Assembly (NCBI GenBank): GCA_009782695.1
Contig: WRIO01000003.1
Coordinates: 1-15,412, forward strand
Reading direction: 5' to 3'
Length of the DNA: 15,412 bases
From: Candidatus Cloacimonadota bacterium
GTDB taxonomy: Bacteria; Cloacimonadota; Cloacimonadia; Cloacimonadales; WRIO01
Made by a program: the position numbers and the translations under genes. A model generated the notes under the pieces. It saw only the letters and a list, made by a program, of their open reading frames with translations. It was not told the origin of the DNA and ran no database searches. The stretch's first letter is position 1. Each line of letters opens with the position of its first letter. This document shows, piece by piece, positions 15,029 to 15,412 of the stretch.

Positions 15029-15141
15029 ATTTCTTTTACCCACTCGATAACTTCTTCATCAGTAACCTCATCAGTTCCCTCTGAATTTTCAGCTATAAAG
15101 TCTTGAAATTTGTTTATAACTTGTATTAAGGTTAGTCTCAT
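15001..15141 (-). CDS. Small hypothetical protein downstream of purA
   Basis: A 46-residue acidic, helix-forming protein (MRLTLIQVINKF, then a glutamate/aspartate-rich centre, then EEVIEWVKEIRKSFHYRQ). I do not recognise a family. The ATG at 15141 lies 7 bp after the purA stop, with only a weak GGA upstream. Two earlier in-frame ATGs (15162, 15189) overlap the end of purA and would give up to 62 residues. The last residues are encoded by a sequence that recurs at 12217-12250 in a mosaic element, so the reading frame may be partly repeat-derived. It may be a real small gene cotranscribed with purA or a chance frame. Confidence 0.4.
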   Translation of the reverse strand: MRLTLIQVINKFQDFIAENSEGTDEVTDEEVIEWVKEIRKSFHYRQ

Positions 15142-15148
15142 ACTACTG

Positions 15149-15412
15149 CTATTTTCCAACATATATCGTTTGGTCTCTATTCGGTCCAACAGACACTATC
15201 TTGATAGGGGTTTCGAGTAGAGACTCTAATGTCAACACATATTGCTTTGCGTTTTCTGGCAAATCATTCCATTTCTTGCAAGAAGAGATATCATCTTTCC
15301 AGCCGGGTAATTCTATATAAATAGGTTTTATGTTAGCAAGCAATGATGTATCAGCGGGGAACTCATTTTCTTGGTACTGTTTTTTATGATAGCCATAGTC
15401 GTAGCCTGTGCA
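15149..15412 (-). CDS. purA: Adenylosuccinate synthetase, C-terminal part (cut by window edge)
   Basis: GTP-dependent enzyme that joins IMP and aspartate to make adenylosuccinate, the first committed step of AMP synthesis. The last 87 codons are present, in frame from the right edge. The segment ELPGWKDD, KKWNDLPENAKQYV and the terminal VSVGPNRDQTI are the strongly conserved PurA C-terminus (usually LPGW, DLP-x-A-x-YV, SVGPxRxxTI). The upstream stretch CTGYDY corresponds to the C-x-x-Y base-binding region. The start lies outside the window. The gene ends TAG at 15149 and a small frame follows 7 bp later. Confidence 0.95.
   Translation of the reverse strand, partial: CTGYDYGYHKKQYQENEFPADTSLLANIKPIYIELPGWKDDISSCKKWNDLPENAKQYVLTLESLLETPIKIVSVGPNRDQTIYVGK

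Noticed and set aside
1..15412. Alternative genetic code (TGA read as Gly or Trp)
   Set aside because: recG, the EamA gene and others end at TGA exactly where the families end, and no conserved gene has an internal TGA.

Overview
This window holds chromosomal housekeeping genes from a bacterium using the standard genetic code, with TGA acting as a normal stop. Base composition looks moderate, roughly 40-45% G+C by eye. DnaK is the full-length Gram-negative type, and the stress operon has the hrcA-grpE-dnaK-dnaJ order with CIRCE control. Gaps between genes are packed with short G+C-rich palindromic repeats and AT-rich heptamer runs. That style is known from several uncultured or little-studied phyla (Cloacimonadota-like, Bacteroidota-like and Elusimicrobiota-like genomes come to mind), but nothing here fixes the phylum and I treat it as unresolved.

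Layout. 1-1357 (minus strand): an alkD-like DNA glycosylase, a small protein that may be Smg/DUF494, then the start of topA (cut by the window edge). 1577-1990 (plus): a single-domain EamA-type membrane protein. 2088-2366 (plus): tRNA-Lys(TTT), tRNA-Glu(TTC) and tRNA-Glu(CTC). 2489-4579 (plus): recG. 4938-11851 (minus): the heat-shock operon hrcA-grpE-dnaK-X-dnaJ, where X (6094-7542) is an asparagine-synthase-like protein placed between dnaK and dnaJ and translationally coupled to dnaJ. 12477-14682 (minus): a two-gene ABC exporter of the NatAB type. 15001-15412 (minus): a 46-residue unknown protein and the C-terminal end of purA.

Regulation. A good CIRCE operator overlaps the hrcA ribosome-binding site. 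A second inverted repeat with the same 9-9-9 geometry lies 57 bp further upstream, on the other side of the likely -10 box, so HrcA may bind two sites. A shared block, CTTGACAAAAAACC, precedes both alkD and the tRNA cluster and looks like a strong -35 region.

The most unusual material is in the five intergenic gaps longer than 300 bp (4580-4937, 7543-7915, 9878-10238, 11884-12476, 14683-15000). All are built from the same modular kit: a CCCCTCC/GGAGGGG palindrome, an ACCACCCCGTCC arm, a CCTCAAC linker, short hairpins mostly with 2-3 base loops (GAA, TTC, GCA, GGA, TT), and (TTTATAA)n or (TTTCTAA)n tracts that often abut a stop codon. The small hairpins occupy fixed slots, but their stem sequences differ from copy to copy while staying self-complementary. 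Two of these arrays sit inside the chaperone operon, so their folded RNA could affect the relative amounts of GrpE, DnaK and DnaJ.
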